64,000 nt of DNA, taken from the NCBI GenBank assembly GCA_005217565.1, contig SJCO01000010.1:186001-250000 (forward strand), given 5' to 3'. Numbering within the stretch: position 1 is the first letter of the stretch; each line of letters begins with the position of its first letter. Positions 17,321-27,455 of this stretch are shown here, one piece after another. Source of the stretch: Puteibacter caeruleilacunae. Lineage in GTDB: Bacteria > Bacteroidota > Bacteroidia > Bacteroidales > Prolixibacteraceae. The translations under genes and the position numbers were made by a program. The notes under the pieces are model-generated. The model was not told the origin of the DNA. It did not search any database and worked only from the letters and a program-made list of their open reading frames with translations.

Positions 17321-20110
17321 TTATCTTTTTATAATCTTCTTGAACTGTTGTCGTTCATCCTCCGTTGTTATTCGAAGAATATACAAACCGTTGGTGAAGC
17401 GCTCAATATTTAGTTGTACTTCAATATCGTTGATTTCTTCTCTTTTCAGAATCGTTCTTCCTGTGACATCTAAAACCTCAACTGATTTCAGATCGTCATC
17501 GCCCTGCACCCAGAATATTCCCTGGGTAGGATTAGGATATACAACTACGTTGGATGTTTCAAGCTCTACTTCATGCACCGCAGTAACCTGTCCGTTATAA
17601 CTACCAATATCAAAGTCTGCATAGAGTCGATATTCTCCTGGTTGCAATGTTATTGGTGCCACTACATTGGATACACTATATGCTGTACCTGAATAGAACT
17701 CATTCCACTGACCAGTATGGGCAAAGTTAGGAACAACATCCTGAACTGTGGTACCAAAGTTTCCAATCACTGTTATATGCTGATCTCCCAATGTAAGGTT
17801 GATTCTTTTTCCTTCATCAGATAAATTGCGGTCTTCAGTCCCTTTCGAAAAGATATCGAATTGCTCCCTTAAATCAAGTAAGGCCTTATACACATCATGC
17901 AATCGTACACGATTAACGTTATCCAGGTAATCCCAATGAACAGGCTTTTCACCAGTGCGACCATTCTCGTCGATTGAAACATCATATCCCAACTCTCCAA
18001 ACTGCCAGATCATCTTAGGACCTGCAAGGCAGAAGAAGAAGTTGGCAGCCATTTCATTTCTCTTCAATGCAGTATTCAGCTCTTTGATGTTATAGCTTCC
18101 CGATGAATTACCATATGCAAGATTCTTGAACATCAAACGCTCCTCATCGTGACTCTCCATATATGCCACCAGGTTAGGCTGTGAAAATGATCGGTTCTGA
18201 TAAGACGCCCAGGAGAAATCAGATTTTCCATTATCATGATATCCCATGGTTGCTTCATTAAAACTGTGATTGGCGTTTCCCCAAAGCATGATTCCATGAT
18301 TAACCAATTCCAGTTCCTCACTCTGATCAGATAGATGTTCGAAAATATTCACCGCATTTGGATTGGTATTCCAAATTTCATCAATCATTCTTTTCAACAA
18401 TGCGATACGATCTGCATCATATTTGCTTCCCCAAGGATCAGAAGAATCCTTTATGTTATTACCAAAACCCTTGGTAAAATCGAATCGGTAACCATCAATC
18501 TTATATTCATCCATCCAATATTTCAGTACCCGATCAATGAAATCTTTTGTAGCCTGACTCTCATGATTAAAGTCGGATCCCCAATGGGCATCAGGATTGG
18601 TGAAATTGTGCTCAGCATTAAACCAAGGATTATCAGCAGCCGGACGGTTATTGGTTTCATCCCAGTAAAGCTTCACCATCGAACACGAATTAAAGGCATG
18701 ATTAAGGACGATATCCTGAATCACGATAATTCCACGACCATGACAATCATCAATAAACTTTTTATAGTCGTTTTTGGTCCCATAGGCCTTATCCGGCGCA
18801 AAATAATAGTTAGGGTTATATCCCCAGCTACTATTGCCTTCAAACTCATTAAAAGGCATCAATTCAATGGCATTTACTCCTAATTCTTCCAGGTAATCCA
18901 ATCGTTGACGTGCTGCTTCGATTGTTCCTTCTTCAGTAAAGTCGCGAATTAACAATTCATATACCACCAGCTTCTCTTTTTCCGGATAGGTATAATCTGT
19001 ATTCAACCAGTTGTAGGCAGTCTGATTTGTTTGTAATGTCGTTGCCCTACCTTCAGTCTTGCCAGTCGGATAATCAATCAAATCAGGGTATACTGCATCG
19101 GTGATATACTGATCATCCCATGGATCAGAAACTTTATCAGCGTAAGGATCACCAATTCGCAGTTCTCCATCAACGAAATACTGGAATACATACTCTTTAC
19201 CAGGCTCAAGATTAGTTAGTGTAATCCAAAAGCGGTCGCCATCTTTTTTCATTTGATAGCTATTCGATGTTTCCCAGTTGTTAAAATCACCCAGTACGTA
19301 TACATATTCCTTTCCTGGAGCATATAATACCAGCTCCACAGTAGTTGCATCATCGTCGTAGTTTATTCCATCAACCAATCCAGCAGGCATTGGTTCTGAA
19401 GTGGCATCTTCGCGGACAGTGATGAATACTGAATCTTTTGCTACAGTTTCACCTTGTGTTGCAATAGCCTTTAGCCAATAAACACCAGCATCGGCCAATG
19501 TAAGTGTATGGGTAAGTTCTGTACCGTTAATATTTTTAAGGGCAGTATTGTTTAAAAGGAGTTCGATATCGGCAGTAGCCGATGCTGTAACACTTACTGG
19601 GATAGCCTCATCTTTAGCAACCAAAACATCATCTGAGGGATTCACAATATCAACAACCAATCCCTCTTCATGCACCTCAACAAAGATGTCAGATCCTCCA
19701 GTGGCTTTTCCCTCTTTTGAAGAATCAGCACTTCGGAAGACAAATGCCAGCTGTTCAATTTTTTCACCAGCAGGTACACCGTAGTAATCTCTTATTGTTG
19801 GAGTTATTTCGAGGGTATACGTATTAGTCGACACTCTCGTGAGTTTAGTTTCGGCAGTATTTACGCCCCAGTTGGTCTTTACATATTTCCAATCTGATGT
19901 ACCGGTACTTTTATCTGTAATTACACCAGTATGAGCATATACATCTCCAGTAAAATCTTTTAATCCACCTGTTCCCTGCGTAGCATCAAAGGTTATGGTA
20001 ACCTTGTTGGTTTCAACAGGAAATGAAGGAGTTGGGGTTACCTGGGCAAAAGTCGACACTTTTCCGCTCCAGATAAAAAGGATAGTCAATATGAAGTAAA
20101 GATTTCTCAT
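17321..20110 (-). CDS. T9SS-exported GH13 alpha-amylase family enzyme
   Basis: Surface or secreted starch-degrading enzyme, 929 aa. After the signal peptide come an N-terminal beta domain (about 25-150), an Ig-like domain (150-235), a CBM48-like domain (VYVLGDFNNWE, about 255-345) and the GH13 barrel (about 380-750). Catalytic residues: Asp544 in YRFDFTKGF (nucleophile), Glu591 in NIFEHL (acid/base), Asp655 in MESHDEER; region I is DIVLNH. A beta C-domain and a type A T9SS sorting domain (VVVYPNPTQGIFWV to KKIIKR) end the protein. It is last in the susCDE unit but behind a strong hairpin, so its level may be set separately. It probably makes the oligosaccharides that SusCD import. Confidence 0.93.
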   Translation of the reverse strand: MRNLYFILTILFIWSGKVSTFAQVTPTPSFPVETNKVTITFDATQGTGGLKDFTGDVYAHTGVITDKSTGTSDWKYVKTNWGVNTAETKLTRVSTNTYTLEITPTIRDYYGVPAGEKIEQLAFVFRSADSSKEGKATGGSDIFVEVHEEGLVVDIVNPSDDVLVAKDEAIPVSVTASATADIELLLNNTALKNINGTELTHTLTLADAGVYWLKAIATQGETVAKDSVFITVREDATSEPMPAGLVDGINYDDDATTVELVLYAPGKEYVYVLGDFNNWETSNSYQMKKDGDRFWITLTNLEPGKEYVFQYFVDGELRIGDPYADKVSDPWDDQYITDAVYPDLIDYPTGKTEGRATTLQTNQTAYNWLNTDYTYPEKEKLVVYELLIRDFTEEGTIEAARQRLDYLEELGVNAIELMPFNEFEGNSSWGYNPNYYFAPDKAYGTKNDYKKFIDDCHGRGIIVIQDIVLNHAFNSCSMVKLYWDETNNRPAADNPWFNAEHNFTNPDAHWGSDFNHESQATKDFIDRVLKYWMDEYKIDGYRFDFTKGFGNNIKDSSDPWGSKYDADRIALLKRMIDEIWNTNPNAVNIFEHLSDQSEELELVNHGIMLWGNANHSFNEATMGYHDNGKSDFSWASYQNRSFSQPNLVAYMESHDEERLMFKNLAYGNSSGSYNIKELNTALKRNEMAANFFFCLAGPKMIWQFGELGYDVSIDENGRTGEKPVHWDYLDNVNRVRLHDVYKALLDLREQFDIFSKGTEDRNLSDEGKRINLTLGDQHITVIGNFGTTVQDVVPNFAHTGQWNEFYSGTAYSVSNVVAPITLQPGEYRLYADFDIGSYNGQVTAVHEVELETSNVVVYPNPTQGIFWVQGDDDLKSVEVLDVTGRTILKREEINDIEVQLNIERFTNGLYILRITTEDERQQFKKIIKR

Positions 20111-20151
20111 TTCACACAGTTCTAACAGTTTAACCTTTCCTTTGTTTACAA

Positions 20152-20185
20152 AAAAGTCACGAGAGCCTTTGCTCCCGTGACTTTT
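20152..20185 (-). terminator. Terminator/attenuator between susE-like gene and GH13
   Basis: On the minus strand AAAAGTCACGGGAGC, loop AAAG, GCTCTCGTGACTTTTTT: 15-bp stem with one G-T pair and a T-run. It lies after the SusE-like stop and before the GH13 start, and would let only part of the message continue into GH13. Confidence 0.85.
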
Positions 20186-20202
20186 AATTTCTAGAAATAT
20201 TC

Positions 20203-21285
20203 TTAGTTCTTAGTTACTGTATAAGTATAGTTACCATTGTAACCTAATTCCATTGTAATGGTGTAGTTTCCTGCTTCTGTCATTTCCAGGTTAGGATCTC
20301 CACCTACATTCTCAAGAATTCCATCTAGATCCTCATCTTTCAAGGCAATAGCCCAATCATCATTTGCTCTGATTTTCCATTGTCCTTCTACCATATCAAG
20401 AGTAACAGACCAAGTATTAGAATCAACATCATATGTCATATCTACATCATTGTCCCAGCCTCCAGCTGCAGATCCAATAATACCCCAGCTATCGATCTTT
20501 GTCTTTGTGATTGTCTCTTCTCCTTCAGTCATATCGATCTCAATCAAGTAGAAACCTACTTCAGGAAGAGCAATATTAGGATCACCTTCTTCAAAGATTA
20601 ACGTTCCTTCATTTTCAGTATCTTCTTTCCAGCATGATGACCAGTCACCAGGAGTTTCACATACCTTGAATCCTTGATCATTTGGATTGTGAACAAATAT
20701 CTCATATTTATTTTCTCCTTTATGAGCAAATTGATAAGGACTATCAATAGCCCATCCATTTGGTCCTCCTACTAAATAGAATGGTTTAGCTTCTTCCTCT
20801 CCTGTTGCCATTTCATAAGCTGTAGCATTAATAGTAATAGGATTTGAGAAAGCAAAATCTTTATCGAGATTCAATACCGCCATAATTCGTAATTCAACAT
20901 CAGTAGCTTCTCCTGCTTTTACTCCCAAGTCAATTAATGGCTTGTTCATTTGAACATGAGTTACCTCAACAGTTAAATCAGCAGTACTTACATCCAATGT
21001 CTCAGCTTTACTGAAATCAAACGATTCACCAGCTTTACTTGCCACCAAATAATAAGTGATATTTCCATTATATTCTCCTTCTGCAGCTTTCCACGAAAAA
21101 CTTGCTGCAACATCGTCAGGTGTCTCTTCCGAAAGAGTAAATTCAGTCGCCTCTGGTGTATTAAACTGGGCAGGTACAATTACATCCTCTTCTCCGAATA
21201 CATTGATATCTGGATCTTCGTCTTCACATGAAGGTGAAACAAACGCAAATACAAGTCCTAATAGTAAGTATGTTATTTTTTTCAT
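20203..21285 (-). CDS. SusE/SusF-like starch-binding outer-membrane lipoprotein
   Basis: Surface lipoprotein that binds starch or maltodextrin next to SusCD. The lipid Cys is residue 20 (FVSPSC), followed by acidic residues typical of surface-exposed lipoproteins in this phylum. Residues about 35-150 form a SusE-type Ig domain (FTLSEETPDDVAASFSW). Two tandem starch-binding-like domains follow: about 165-255 (FYLVGGPNGWAIDSP) and about 260-360 (WGIIGSAAGGWDNDVDM), each with the tryptophans expected of carbohydrate-binding sites. At 360 aa it is close to SusE in size. It follows susD by 22 nt in the LacI-controlled unit. Confidence 0.9.
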   Translation of the reverse strand: MKKITYLLLGLVFAFVSPSCEDEDPDINVFGEEDVIVPAQFNTPEATEFTLSEETPDDVAASFSWKAAEGEYNGNITYYLVASKAGESFDFSKAETLDVSTADLTVEVTHVQMNKPLIDLGVKAGEATDVELRIMAVLNLDKDFAFSNPITINATAYEMATGEEEAKPFYLVGGPNGWAIDSPYQFAHKGENKYEIFVHNPNDQGFKVCETPGDWSSCWKEDTENEGTLIFEEGDPNIALPEVGFYLIEIDMTEGEETITKTKIDSWGIIGSAAGGWDNDVDMTYDVDSNTWSVTLDMVEGQWKIRANDDWAIALKDEDLDGILENVGGDPNLEMTEAGNYTITMELGYNGNYTYTVTKN

Positions 21286-21307
21286 CGTCGTAAATTTTTA
21301 AAGTTGA

Positions 21308-22786
21308 TTAATAACCTGGATTTTGTGGTAATAAATTTTCATTCGTGTTAATCTGATCTTGAGGTACTGGAAGAAGGTTCCTATAAGCTGGTGATTCTGG
21401 TTTTTCCCACCAGGCCATATTGTATTTACCAAAACGAATAAGGTCTTGACGACGCTGTCCTTCCCAAATCATTTCGCGACCTCTCTCTTCTAAAATCTGA
21501 TCTAATGTTGCATCAGTCAAATTAGCCAGTCCCGCACGATTACGCACCTGGTTAATATACTCATCTCCATTCTCTCCCATTCTAACTAATGCTTCTGCCT
21601 TCATCAATAAGAAATCAGCATAGCGGAAGATTGGATAATCATTACTAATATCTTGTCCTGCACCCGATGCAATTTCGAATTTAACAACCCTTGCTCCTGA
21701 ATCTTTGATCTCTTCATCAGAATAAGTATTATCCATGTTCAATGCTGGAATTTCAGGATTAATAGTAAATCCTAAATCTGTTCCGTCAAATGCAAATTGT
21801 GGACCATACAAGAACCAAGCTTTACGCTTATCATTATCTGCATAAGTATCAAAATGATCTTTTACAACAGCAAAACCGTTCCATGGCTGAACTGCCATGT
21901 TAAATGTTTTCTCTGAGTTATAATGCAACGTTCTCATATGTAGGTTAAACTCCTTCATATTGTCTTCATCATAAGGGATAGTGTAAATATTCTCCGTAGA
22001 ATTCTCATTCTTTGTGATGAATGGAGCCTTTACATCAGCCTCTAATGAATATTTATTCAATGCCATAAGGTTATCAATCATCTCACTTGCTTTTGCCCAC
22101 TGAGCTGTACCTGTGTAAACCTCTGCATTCAAATATAGTTTGGCCAATAAGGAATATGCTGTTCCTTTACTGATTGCTGAAGCCAATGAAGGATCAGGTA
22201 GTTCATCAATTACCGCTGTTACTTCTGTTACCAAGTTATTGTATACCTCAGCTCTTGGATCTCTTGATGGATTTGTCTCTGCTTCTTTGAATGATGTTAC
22301 ATATGGTACATCACCATAGTTATCAATCAAAATATAGTAATAAAACGCTCTCATTACCTTGAGCTGAGCTAACACTGCCGCAACTTCTGGATTCTCTGCA
22401 TTAGATTGCAAAATTTCAATTGCCTGGTTACATAACACAATACCCGAGTACTGCTCTTTCCAAATTCCTTTAACTGCCTCTGTACTTGCACCCCAATTAT
22501 GAGTATGAAGGTCTCTCCATTTTCCACCGTCATCCCAGTCTTTTGCTCTTGTAGGAGCAACAATCTCATCACTGGTAATTTCCTGAGCCATCCACCAGCC
22601 ACCCCAGTCGGTAGTCAATCCTTGAACCTTTAGAAATGCTGGTGCTGCAATCCTACTTGCCTGTGTTGCATTCTCAGGATACTGATCAGCAGGAATGGTA
22701 TCGTATAACTCATCTGAAACGTCTGTACAAGCTGATAAAGCTAAGACGGTCAAAGTTGTATATGCTATTTTTCTTAGTAGTTTCAT
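21308..22786 (-). CDS. susD: SusD-family starch-binding lipoprotein
   Basis: Outer-membrane maltodextrin-capturing lipoprotein and lid of the partner SusC. The lipobox is ALSAC with Cys20, and 492 aa is the standard length. SusD landmarks include AIEILQSN, MRAFYYYILIDNYGDVPYV and, near the C-terminus, LDQILEERGREMIWEGQRRQ followed by DLIRFGKY. It starts 18 nt after the SusC stop and ends 22 nt before the SusE-like gene. The starch specificity is inferred from the neighbouring SusE-like, GH13, GH65 and LacI genes. Confidence 0.93.
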   Translation of the reverse strand: MKLLRKIAYTTLTVLALSACTDVSDELYDTIPADQYPENATQASRIAAPAFLKVQGLTTDWGGWWMAQEITSDEIVAPTRAKDWDDGGKWRDLHTHNWGASTEAVKGIWKEQYSGIVLCNQAIEILQSNAENPEVAAVLAQLKVMRAFYYYILIDNYGDVPYVTSFKEAETNPSRDPRAEVYNNLVTEVTAVIDELPDPSLASAISKGTAYSLLAKLYLNAEVYTGTAQWAKASEMIDNLMALNKYSLEADVKAPFITKNENSTENIYTIPYDEDNMKEFNLHMRTLHYNSEKTFNMAVQPWNGFAVVKDHFDTYADNDKRKAWFLYGPQFAFDGTDLGFTINPEIPALNMDNTYSDEEIKDSGARVVKFEIASGAGQDISNDYPIFRYADFLLMKAEALVRMGENGDEYINQVRNRAGLANLTDATLDQILEERGREMIWEGQRRQDLIRFGKYNMAWWEKPESPAYRNLLPVPQDQINTNENLLPQNPGY

Positions 22787-22804
22787 CTTACGCTTAGTTT
22801 TGAA

Positions 22805-25792
22805 TTAAAATGTCAAATTAACACCCAAGGTAATTGTCCTTGTTTTTGGATAGATGTTATACTGATCAATACCAAAGTGTACTTCTCCTTTGTCTTTATC
22901 TCCTCCGTCGAAATTCACCTCTGGATCAATACCATCATAATTAGTCAGAGTAAAGATGTTGTTTGCAGAAGCATAAACTCTCAGCTTATCAATCATCTTC
23001 CATCCATCAGTCTTGAAAGTGTAACCAACATTCAAGTTATCAAGCTTAATAAAGCTTCCGTCTTCAAGGTAGAAATCACTATAAACACCACCTTGCTGCA
23101 CATATTCTGCAAATTTGGCTGCTTCTTGCAATCCGTTTACTCCACCTTTTAGCTGTGATGGATTTCCAAATACCAATCTTGAAACATTTAATACGTCATG
23201 TCCTACGACTGCACGGAACGCAAAGTTCAAATCCCAGTTTTTATAATTAAATCGGTTTGACCATCCTAATTCAAAATCAGGTAGCGCATTACCAATAACC
23301 TTTGTGTATTTCGAATCTGTTACGTCAATCTCTTGAGCTCTGTAGGTCTTTCCATCGTTACCTTTTATTAACCAAAGACCATTATCGTCGATACCAGCAT
23401 ACTCCAAACCATAGAAAGTACCTAAACTATGTCCTGCCATAATTCGCTGTGAAGGAACACCCACAAGACCAGGTCCACTAATGTAACCTACGTCCTTGAA
23501 TTTAATATCAAATTCACCTCCTGTATCCAATGACTTAACCTCATTCTCGTTGGTTGAGAAAGTCAATGTTGTATTCCACTCAAAATTCTTTTGACGAATT
23601 GGATAACCATTTAAAGTTACCTCTAGACCTCGGTTCTTAACCTCTCCATTATTCGCAAAAATCACATCATGGTTATATGGAGGCGTTGGTACCTTATAAG
23701 GAGCTAACAAATCTTTTGTGTCTTTGATATAGTATTCAACAGAACCACTAATTCTATTCCGAAGAATTCCGAAATCTAATCCAAAGTTCCACTCATGATT
23801 CTCCTCCCATTTCAATTCTGGATTAGCATTTGTCTTATAATCCATTGTCACGATTGGTTCTCCTGTGTTAGGATCAACACCTGCTCCATTGTATCCAACA
23901 ATCGCAATATCCTTATAGTTGGCAAAATCCTGGTTTCCGGAAACACCCCAACCAGCTCTTACTTTCAACATGTCAATAAACTGGAAATTGTCTTTAATAA
24001 AGTCTTCCTCAGACAAGCTCCATCCTACTGATGCAGATGGGAACCATCCCCATTCATTATTATCTCCAAATTTAGAAGATCCATCTCTTCGTAACGTTGC
24101 GGTCACATAATACTTCGACATATAGTCATAAGTAGCACGACCAAAGAATCCAATTAACTTATTTGATCCACGATATGATGAAATATCTCCAAGAACAATA
24201 TTGTTGAATACTTCCAAATTGTTAGCACCAATTTGATTTGATAGTGGTTCTCTACCCTGAGCCTTAAATCCATCGTAATTAAACTCTTGGTATGAATATC
24301 CAGCCACAGCTCCAACATTATGAACTTCGTTGAATAACTTTTTAAAAGTCAATACAGCCTCTAATGATTTTGTTTCATTATTCTTGTATTCACGATTTCC
24401 ATACCCTTTCTTATTATACTTAGATCCCGCCGGTTCGAAGTAAGTCTTTTCTTCATCATCTCTGATATATCCTAAAGTAACTTTTGCATTCAATCCTTTG
24501 AAAACTTCGTAATCTGCACTAAAAGTACCTAACAAACGTTTTGCTTCACGCTTATTGTCTAGACTCTCAATAATCGCTATAGGATTGTTGTAGTTAAACA
24601 GACCAGATTCATCTTCATGAAAAGTTCCATCCTCATTATAAACTGGTAGGGTAGGATTTCTTTGAAACGCCTGGAATAATACATCAGCACCTCCATTACC
24701 TTCATACTTGATGTAATTGTTGTTCTCAATCGTAGCGCTAACTCCCATGTTAAAAGTAAGCTTGTCGTCCAATGCCTTTTGTGTTAAATCCAAACGACCA
24801 ATAGTGCGCTCTTTCTTACTTCCATAAATTACACCTTCAAAGTTTGAATGTGTTACAGAGCCACGATAGTAGAACTGCTCATTACCTCCAGTTAATGCCA
24901 AGTTATTATTGTGCGTCAATCCCGTTCTGAAGATCTCATCCTGCCAGTCTGTTGAAGCACCTCCATCTGTAATGTTAATGCCATTTTCCTGTGCAAAGCT
25001 GCGATACTCATCTGCAGATAATAAATCCAACTCTTTAGCTACATTATCAACTGCTACATAAGCATTATACTCAACCTTGGTTTTTCCTGATTTTCCTGAT
25101 TTTGTCGTAATAAAAATAACCCCGTTTGAACCTCTCGATCCATAAATAGCAGTAGAGGAAGCATCTTTTAATATATCATACGACTCAATATCTTCTGGTG
25201 CTATAGTTGTTGGATCAACTCCTGGGATTCCGTCCACAACATATAAAGGACTAACATTAGAAGAGAATCCAGCAGATCCACGAACTCTTACGTTAAATCC
25301 AGAGTTTGGATCACCTCCCTGCTTAGTAATAACAACACCTGCAGCTTTTCCTTGCATCGCTTGCATTGGATCTGTTAATGTTCCACCATTCAGATCACTT
25401 GCTTTAACCTTTGCAACAGCTCCAGTCTTGTCTTTTTTCTTCTGAACTCCATATCCCACAATTACAACCTCTTCAATATCCTCTGTGTCTGATTTTAGTA
25501 ACACATTTATTGAACCGGCTTGAGTAACAACGATTTCCTGAGACTTATATCCAATAAAAGAAAATATAACCGTCTCACCGTTTGGTACATCTAACGAATA
25601 TTTACCGTCTAAATCAGTTGCAGTTCCATTAGTAGTTCCCTTCACAATAACTGAAACTCCCGGAAGGGCTTCCCCTGTGGAGTCATCTGTAACTGTACCG
25701 GTAATCGTACTGACTTGTGCAAATGTCATACTACTTATAAACATTGCCAGCATCAGTAGCCATCCTGTTTTTGTTAATCTAACGATCTTCAT
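22805..25792 (-). CDS. susC: SusC-family TonB-dependent maltodextrin importer
   Basis: Outer-membrane TonB-dependent transporter, 995 aa. It has a signal peptide ending near MTFAQ (residue 26), a carboxypeptidase-regulatory-like domain (about 30-105), the plug with SPLYVVDGIPGV and ESYDILKDASSTAIYG, and a barrel ending in ITLGVNLTF. Unlike the SusC at 4.7-8.1 kb it has no STN domain and no sigma/FecR partner, in keeping with control by the divergent LacI regulator. It is first gene of susC-susD-susE(-GH13). A palindromic operator lies 179 nt upstream. Confidence 0.95.
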   Translation of the reverse strand: MKIVRLTKTGWLLMLAMFISSMTFAQVSTITGTVTDDSTGEALPGVSVIVKGTTNGTATDLDGKYSLDVPNGETVIFSFIGYKSQEIVVTQAGSINVLLKSDTEDIEEVVIVGYGVQKKKDKTGAVAKVKASDLNGGTLTDPMQAMQGKAAGVVITKQGGDPNSGFNVRVRGSAGFSSNVSPLYVVDGIPGVDPTTIAPEDIESYDILKDASSTAIYGSRGSNGVIFITTKSGKSGKTKVEYNAYVAVDNVAKELDLLSADEYRSFAQENGINITDGGASTDWQDEIFRTGLTHNNNLALTGGNEQFYYRGSVTHSNFEGVIYGSKKERTIGRLDLTQKALDDKLTFNMGVSATIENNNYIKYEGNGGADVLFQAFQRNPTLPVYNEDGTFHEDESGLFNYNNPIAIIESLDNKREAKRLLGTFSADYEVFKGLNAKVTLGYIRDDEEKTYFEPAGSKYNKKGYGNREYKNNETKSLEAVLTFKKLFNEVHNVGAVAGYSYQEFNYDGFKAQGREPLSNQIGANNLEVFNNIVLGDISSYRGSNKLIGFFGRATYDYMSKYYVTATLRRDGSSKFGDNNEWGWFPSASVGWSLSEEDFIKDNFQFIDMLKVRAGWGVSGNQDFANYKDIAIVGYNGAGVDPNTGEPIVTMDYKTNANPELKWEENHEWNFGLDFGILRNRISGSVEYYIKDTKDLLAPYKVPTPPYNHDVIFANNGEVKNRGLEVTLNGYPIRQKNFEWNTTLTFSTNENEVKSLDTGGEFDIKFKDVGYISGPGLVGVPSQRIMAGHSLGTFYGLEYAGIDDNGLWLIKGNDGKTYRAQEIDVTDSKYTKVIGNALPDFELGWSNRFNYKNWDLNFAFRAVVGHDVLNVSRLVFGNPSQLKGGVNGLQEAAKFAEYVQQGGVYSDFYLEDGSFIKLDNLNVGYTFKTDGWKMIDKLRVYASANNIFTLTNYDGIDPEVNFDGGDKDKGEVHFGIDQYNIYPKTRTITLGVNLTF

Positions 25793-25970
25793 AGAATCAA
25801 ATGCTTGTTAGTTTATCCTCAATCTCTGTTAATAAAACACTTGTGATTTAACCTTGTTTAAATTTATTTAACCTTGGTTTTCTGTTTTTTAACATTTCGT
25901 TAATGCAAATAATCATCTTTTATCCGAAAGAATTACTACACTTTTTTGCAATTTTCGTTGCAAACGAATT

Positions 25971-25984
25971 CGCAAACGTTTGCG
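25971..25984. promoter_or_regulatory. LacI-family operator O1 (susC / lacI intergenic)
   Basis: CGCAAACGTTTGCG is a perfect 14-bp palindrome with the central CG step typical of LacI/CcpA-family operators. It lies between the divergent susC and lacI-type genes. A further half-site, GCAAACG at 25960-25966, precedes it at a 12-bp spacing. Nearly the same sequence occurs before the MFS gene at 27212. Confidence 0.85.
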
Positions 25985-26146
25985 GTGAAAGTGTTGTGGA
26001 ACAGGTATGTACTGGTGGGTAACACCATAAAATCCTCCTTCTCAATCTTTTTATTAAACTTGTACTTTCAGCTATCAAAAAAGATTTATATCTTGAAACC
26101 ACTATAATTACTGACATTAACGAGACTAAAACCAAATCAATTAATT

Positions 26147-27169
26147 ATGCGCAGCAGCCAGGTAACTATCAAAGATTTAGCCAAACAGCTTGGTATTTCA
26201 CCTTCAACAGTTTCAAGGGCGCTAAAAGACCACCCCGATATTAGTGAAGAAACAAAAAAGGCTGTTAAAGAATTGGCCCAACAATTAAAATATCAACCCA
26301 ATGCTGTTGCACTTAGTCTAAAGCATAGCAGGAGTCACACTATCGGTGTTATCATACCAGAAATTGTACATTATTTCTTCTCACAAGTAATATCAGGAAT
26401 TGAAGATGTAGCTTATGATGCAGGCTTCACGGTTATTATTTGTCAGTCGAATGAGATGTTCGACCGGGAAGTAAGTAATGCAAAGGCCCTACTTTCTCAT
26501 CGTGTTGATGGTATTCTTGTATCCATATCCAAAGAAACATCCGACTTTGAACATCTCAGAAATGTTGAAGATGGTAATATTCCAATGGTATTTTTCGACC
26601 GTGTATGTCCTGAGATTGAAGCCGACGCTGTAATTATTGATGATTATCAGGCAGCCTATGATGCAACACAACACCTAATTGAACAAGGCTGTAAGCGTAT
26701 TGCTCATTTCGCTGGTCCACTAAATCTTATTATTGGTCGTAAGCGTAAAGAGGGTTTTATTCAGGCTTTAAAAGATTATAATATACCTGTGTATGAGGAT
26801 TTAATAGTTGAAGCTGACAGCTTTGAGACTGGTCACCAAACTGTGAAGCAATTATTTAAAGGGCCTGATCGTCCGGATTCTCTGTTTGCAGTAAACGACC
26901 TGACAGCCATTGGAGCTATCCAGGCAATTCATGAACTGGGACTAAAAATACCAGATGATGTTGCAGTGACTGGTTTTAGCGATGGTAGATTCTCTAATAT
27001 TGTAAATCCTAAGTTAACCTCTGTTGATCAACATGGTTATGAAATGGGAAAGACAGCTACAGAGATACTGTTAAAACGTATCATGGAAGATCAACGCGAA
27101 TACACACCTGAAACAAGAGTATTAAAAGGTAATTTAATTGTGAGAAATTCATCAGTAAAAAAATCGTAG
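26147..27169 (+). CDS. LacI-family transcriptional regulator of the starch/maltose system
   Basis: Cytoplasmic DNA-binding regulator of 340 aa. The N-terminal helix-turn-helix is VTIKDLAKQLGISPSTVSRAL (about 6-26) with the hinge helix LKYQPNAVALSLK. The periplasmic-binding-protein-like effector domain runs from HTIGVIIPEIVHYFF (about 62) to the end. It stands between the susC unit (divergent) and the MFS-pgmB-GH65-GH13 unit, and the same palindrome precedes both, so it most likely controls both and perhaps itself. The effector is presumably maltose or a maltodextrin. Whether it represses or activates cannot be read from sequence. Confidence 0.93.
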   Translation: MRSSQVTIKDLAKQLGISPSTVSRALKDHPDISEETKKAVKELAQQLKYQPNAVALSLKHSRSHTIGVIIPEIVHYFFSQVISGIEDVAYDAGFTVIICQSNEMFDREVSNAKALLSHRVDGILVSISKETSDFEHLRNVEDGNIPMVFFDRVCPEIEADAVIIDDYQAAYDATQHLIEQGCKRIAHFAGPLNLIIGRKRKEGFIQALKDYNIPVYEDLIVEADSFETGHQTVKQLFKGPDRPDSLFAVNDLTAIGAIQAIHELGLKIPDDVAVTGFSDGRFSNIVNPKLTSVDQHGYEMGKTATEILLKRIMEDQREYTPETRVLKGNLIVRNSSVKKS

Positions 27170-27211
27170 CTAAATATTTTTAATTTTTTTTTGAAAATTT
27201 TCACTTTTCTC

Positions 27212-27225
27212 CGCAAACGTTTGCA
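27212..27225. promoter_or_regulatory. LacI-family operator O2 (before MFS transporter)
   Basis: CGCAAACGTTTGCA, identical to O1 except for the last base; the inner 12 bp are a perfect palindrome. It is 231 nt before the MFS start. TAATCCTTTG lies 18 nt downstream and resembles TAATTCTTTC downstream of O1, a possible shared promoter element. Confidence 0.85.
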
Positions 27226-27455
27226 ATGGGGTAGAGCACGCTATAATCCTTTGTTTATGGGGCTTCCACATGTTTTACAACCACTTTTTAGATTTGTTTT
27301 TTTCATCAACACACCTTTTATTTGTGTTGTGATTTAACCAAATAATGTTCTTTTCAGGACATTTTCTTTTTAACTTTCAGTTTTCTGTCCATAACGGGAT
27401 AGCAATATCCTTATGTGGTTTTTCGATGTTACATGATTGAATAAAGCAATATTGT

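Noticed and set aside
17340-17600. 86-codon plus-strand frame
   Set aside because: It is antisense to the T9SS sorting domain of the GH13 enzyme, beyond a terminator; a shadow frame.
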